From AC-69 sp036519575 (GTDB lineage: Bacteria; Actinomycetota; UBA4738; HRBIN12), in NCBI GenBank assembly GCA_036519575.1, contig DATDKZ010000252.1, positions 1 to 34,794 of the forward strand: a DNA stretch of 34,794 nucleotides, written 5' to 3'. Each line of letters starts with the position of its first letter. Positions within the stretch are counted from its first letter, which is position 1. Shown piece by piece: positions 32,167-34,794 of the stretch. The translations under genes and the position numbers were made by a program. The notes under the pieces are model-generated. The model was not told where the DNA came from, made no database searches, and saw nothing but the letters and a program-made list of their open reading frames with translations.

Positions 32167-33203
32167 TCGCGCCTGGCCGGTTCGGCCGGATCCTCGCGGT
32201 GCTTGCTGCGGCGCTCCTGGCGTCGTTCCTCCTCGGCGTGGCGGTGGGGTCCGTGTGGATCTCGCCGTGGACCAGCGTTCGGGTCATCGCGTGGAAGCTC
32301 GGGTTCTCCGGCCGGCCGGCCGGTGTCCCCGCATCGACCGAGGTGATCCTCCTCCAGCTTCGCCTTCCACGAGTGGTCCTCGCCGCGGTGGTGGGTGCGG
32401 CATTGGCCGCATCGGGTGCCGTGTTCCAGGGCCTGTTCCGTAACCCACTCGCCGACCCCGCCATCATCGGCGTTTCCTCAGGGGCCGCGCTCGGGGCGAT
32501 CGCGGTCATCGTGTTCGCCGGTTCGGGGGCGCTGGGCGCCTTTGGCGTTCCGCTGGCCGCCTTCGCCGGCGCCCTCCTCACCGCGTTCCTGGTGTACCGG
32601 TTGGCCCGGATCGGGCCGACCGTCCACGTGGCCACGTTGCTGTTGGCCGGGATCGCCGTGGCCGCAGTGATCTCGAGCGCGATGTCCCTCGTGATGTCGT
32701 TCTCCGGCGAGCAGGTCCGGGACATCTACGCATGGCTGCTGGGTGGCCTGGTCGGCCAGGGCTGGCAGGCGATCGGGGCGGTCGTCCCGCTCATCGCGCT
32801 TGGGCTGGCCGCCGCGACCCTGACAGCGCACGACCTGAACCTGCTCTCGCTGGGGGAGGAGCGTGCGGCCCAGCTCGGCGTGGAGGTCACGCGCCTCAAG
32901 CGGCGGACGATCGGGGTCGGGGCCCTCCTCGCCGCTTGCGCGGTCTCGGTGGCCGGGGTGATCGGCTTCGTGGGGCTGATGACCCCTCACCTGCTCCGCC
33001 TCGTCGTGGGGGCCGACCATCGACGCCTGCTTCCGGCCGTGCTCCTCGCCGGGCCGACGCTGCTGATCCTGGCCGACCTCGTGGCCCGGACGGTGCTCTC
33101 TCCGCAGGAGCTCCCCGTCGGCATCGTGACGGCTCTCCTGGGCGGTCCGTTCTTCCTGTACCTGCTTCGACGCGAGGGCAGGGGGGCCGGTGCCCGCGCG
33201 TGA
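32163..33203 (+). CDS. btuC: Cobalamin ABC transporter permease (BtuC-like)
   Basis: A 346-residue FecCD/BtuC-type permease with about nine to ten membrane helices. Family blocks are RLPRVVLAAVVGAALAASGAVFQGLFRNPLADPAIIGVSSGAALGA, GEERAAQLGV (the contact loop for the ATPase) and GFVGLMTPHLLRLVVGADHRRLLP. A homodimer should form the membrane channel. ATG 32163 overlaps the btuF stop by 4 bases (ATGA), and its own 3' end overlaps btuD by 14 bases, so the three subunits are tightly coupled and under the riboswitch. Confidence 0.93.
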   Translation: MIAPGRFGRILAVLAAALLASFLLGVAVGSVWISPWTSVRVIAWKLGFSGRPAGVPASTEVILLQLRLPRVVLAAVVGAALAASGAVFQGLFRNPLADPAIIGVSSGAALGAIAVIVFAGSGALGAFGVPLAAFAGALLTAFLVYRLARIGPTVHVATLLLAGIAVAAVISSAMSLVMSFSGEQVRDIYAWLLGGLVGQGWQAIGAVVPLIALGLAAATLTAHDLNLLSLGEERAAQLGVEVTRLKRRTIGVGALLAACAVSVAGVIGFVGLMTPHLLRLVVGADHRRLLPAVLLAGPTLLILADLVARTVLSPQELPVGIVTALLGGPFFLYLLRREGRGAGARA

Positions 33204-34437
33204 GCCCGGGCTGGTGCTCGACGGGGTGACCGCGGGCTACGGCGGCCCCCCCGTCGTGGACGGCGTCAGCATCACCGTCGAGCCGGGCGAGGTCGTGGGG
33301 CTGGTCGGCCCGAACGGCTCGGGCAAGACCTCGCTGATCCGCGTGGCTTCCCGAGCCCTTCGACCCGTCACGGGCTCGGTCTGGCTCTCCGGGCGAGACC
33401 CGTATCGGCTCCGGGCCAGGGAGGCGGCGAGGCTGGTGGCCGTGGTCCCCCAGGATGTCGTCCCCGCGTTCTCGTTCACAGCGCTGGAGATGGTCCTGAT
33501 GGGCCGGACCCCTCACCTCTCGGGCTGGAGGGGAGGAAGTCCGCGTGATTGGGCCAGGGTACGGGCTGCCATGGTCGCCACCTCGGTCCAACACCTGGCG
33601 GACCGACCGGTGGAGGAGCTGTCCGGAGGTGAGCAGCGCAGGGTCATCCTGGCCCAGGCGCTGGCTCAAGACGCCCCGGCACTGCTCATGGACGAACCCA
33701 CCACCCACCTCGACATCCGCCACGTCCTGGACCTGTTGTCGATCGTGCGCGGGCTGGCCGAGCGGAATGGGACGGCGGTCCTGGCCATCTTCCACGACCT
33801 GAACGTCGCCGCGGCGACCTGCGACCGCATGATCGCCCTCCACCAAGGGCGCGTGGTGGCCGAAGGCGCACCCGAGCACGTGGTGACGGGCGCCCTCCTG
33901 CGCAGCGTGTACAGGGTGGAGGGCGAGGTGGTGATGGACGAGCTCACGGGACGCCCGGCCGTCCGAGTGGGGCCACCTCGCGCCATCCCCACCCCGCTGG
34001 GCCGGCGGGCGCACGTGATCGGTGGAGCCGGCCGCGGCGCGCCGCTGCTTCGGCGACTCGCCGCGGCCGGCTACGACGTGAGCGTGGGCATCCTCCACGC
34101 CACCGACACCGATGCGGTGGTGGCCGAGCGGATGAACCTGCTCCGTGTGACGGTGCCGCCGTTCTCGGAGATCGACGAGGATTCGGCTGAGGCATGCCGG
34201 GACATGATCCGGCGGGCCGACCTCCTCGTCGTCTGCGACGCGCCGTATGGCCCGGGAAACCTGGCGAACCTTCGGATCGCCCTCGAGGCCGCGCGGGCGG
34301 GGACGTCGACCGTCTTGGTCGAGCGGATGCCCATGGCCGAACGGGACTTTGCCGGCGGTCGGGCCACCGAGCTGTGGGACGCGCTCCGAGAGATCTGCGC
34401 GGTGGTGGACCGTTACGACCAGGTGATCGTGTCGTGA
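33190..34437 (+). CDS. btuD: Cobalamin ABC transporter ATPase with C-terminal Rossmann-like domain
   Basis: A 415-residue protein. Residues about 7-255 form a complete ABC ATPase: Walker A GPNGSGKT (40-47), Q-loop Gln88, signature LSGGE (144-148), Walker B LLMDE (165-169) and H-loop His202. Residues about 272-415 are an extra domain opening with HVIGGAGRGAPLLRRL (275-290), a glycine-rich nucleotide-binding-type loop, then LLVVCDAPYGPGNLANLRIALEAA. A similar extension occurs on some archaeal cobalamin ATPases as far as I recall; its role is unknown. GTG 33190 overlaps btuC by 14 bases. The fusion may sense nucleotide or cobalamin state, which is inference. Confidence 0.92.
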   Translation: MPAREPGLVLDGVTAGYGGPPVVDGVSITVEPGEVVGLVGPNGSGKTSLIRVASRALRPVTGSVWLSGRDPYRLRAREAARLVAVVPQDVVPAFSFTALEMVLMGRTPHLSGWRGGSPRDWARVRAAMVATSVQHLADRPVEELSGGEQRRVILAQALAQDAPALLMDEPTTHLDIRHVLDLLSIVRGLAERNGTAVLAIFHDLNVAAATCDRMIALHQGRVVAEGAPEHVVTGALLRSVYRVEGEVVMDELTGRPAVRVGPPRAIPTPLGRRAHVIGGAGRGAPLLRRLAAAGYDVSVGILHATDTDAVVAERMNLLRVTVPPFSEIDEDSAEACRDMIRRADLLVVCDAPYGPGNLANLRIALEAARAGTSTVLVERMPMAERDFAGGRATELWDALREICAVVDRYDQVIVS

Positions 34438-34441
34438 GTGG

Positions 34442-34794
34442 CTATGACGTGATCTGGGGGCGATCGAACCGGTCGTCGGGCGGTCCGATGTCCTCATTCG
34501 AGAGCTTGGGCGGGGTCAGGATCTTCTCGCCCCGGTTGGCCGGGAGACAGAACGCGACCCGGGTACCCCCGGCGGGGACGGGATCGGCCCAGATGACGCC
34601 GCCGTGCTGGAGCACCAGGCGCCTGGCCATGTGCAATCCGATCCCGATCCCGGATCGCTCCTTTCGAAGGATGTCCTCTCCGGTGGTGAAGGCCTCGTTG
34701 AACGCCTGGACCGCAACCTCCCGGGCCATCCCCAAACCACGGTCGGTCACCGACAGGACCACCCCCTCGTCCAGGGTCCGAGCGCGGATGGTGA
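34442..34794 (-). CDS. Histidine kinase, C-terminal part (runs off the window)
   Basis: The C-terminal 117 residues of a HATPase-domain protein whose start lies beyond base 34794. The visible part has G1 DRGLGM and G2 GIGIGLHMARRLVLQHGG, then GGTRVAFCLP and a tail of about 27 residues. The frame is open to the window edge (TIRARTLDEGVVLSV precedes the G1 box), so an internal GTG start at 34762 would cut the domain and is unlikely. Both G boxes look intact, unlike the small kinase at 468-1166. It converges on btuD with a 4-bp gap. Sensor domains and partner are outside the window. Confidence 0.85.
   Translation of the reverse strand, partial: TIRARTLDEGVVLSVTDRGLGMAREVAVQAFNEAFTTGEDILRKERSGIGIGLHMARRLVLQHGGVIWADPVPAGGTRVAFCLPANRGEKILTPPKLSNEDIGPPDDRFDRPQITS

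Overview
The window is a GC-rich (roughly two-thirds or more G+C), gene-dense piece of bacterial chromosome with no mobile elements. A deep-branching, probably uncultured member of the Actinomycetota is the best guess. Reasons: an Lhr helicase of mycobacterial size, an Rv2578c-type radical SAM protein, a zinc-ribbon/RNase H pair like Rv2229c/Rv2228c, a type-A RNase P RNA, many GTG starts, and repeated TAnnnT -10 hexamers placed 6-8 nt before start codons, the layout of leaderless transcription. The phylum is an inference and no marker settles it.

Layout. 1-7.2 kb: a hemerythrin-like protein converges on a minus-strand run lhr > ggt > small histidine kinase whose ATP-binding boxes look damaged. 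7.2-9.2 kb: a bactofilin-like membrane protein, a small protein built of 16-residue repeats, a zinc-ribbon protein whose stop codon lies inside tRNA-Val(TAC), and that tRNA. 9.2-16.2 kb: an M24 peptidase-fold protein missing two metal ligands, a secreted TIM-barrel-like protein, a PAS + metallo-beta-lactamase pair, a radical SAM protein, a coiled-coil zinc-ribbon protein translationally joined to an RNase H that appears to start at CTG, and a lipoprotein. 16.2-16.6 kb: rnpB.

16.6-30.1 kb is a lipoate-centred metabolic island: lipA, a PAS histidine kinase, a branched-chain-type E1 alpha/beta pair, a thioredoxin/TPR protein, a methyltransferase, then lpd > E1 alpha > E1 beta > E2 > lipB on one transcript, and gcvT divergent from lpd. 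LipB and LipA make the lipoyl group carried by E2 and by the glycine-cleavage H protein. The two E1 pairs probably feed 2-oxoacids into the one E2 visible here, Lpd reoxidises the lipoyl arm, and GcvT belongs to the other lipoyl-dependent system. The 200-bp divergent region at 21.54-21.74 kb holds four inverted repeats. One is CsoR/CstR-like over the bkdA promoter, and another lies over the thioredoxin promoter.

30.1-34.8 kb: a lipoprotein gene, then a cobalamin riboswitch with a visible Shine-Dalgarno-sequestering hairpin in front of an overlapping btuF-btuC-btuD-type operon. The ATPase carries an extra C-terminal Rossmann-like domain. The window ends inside a third histidine kinase.
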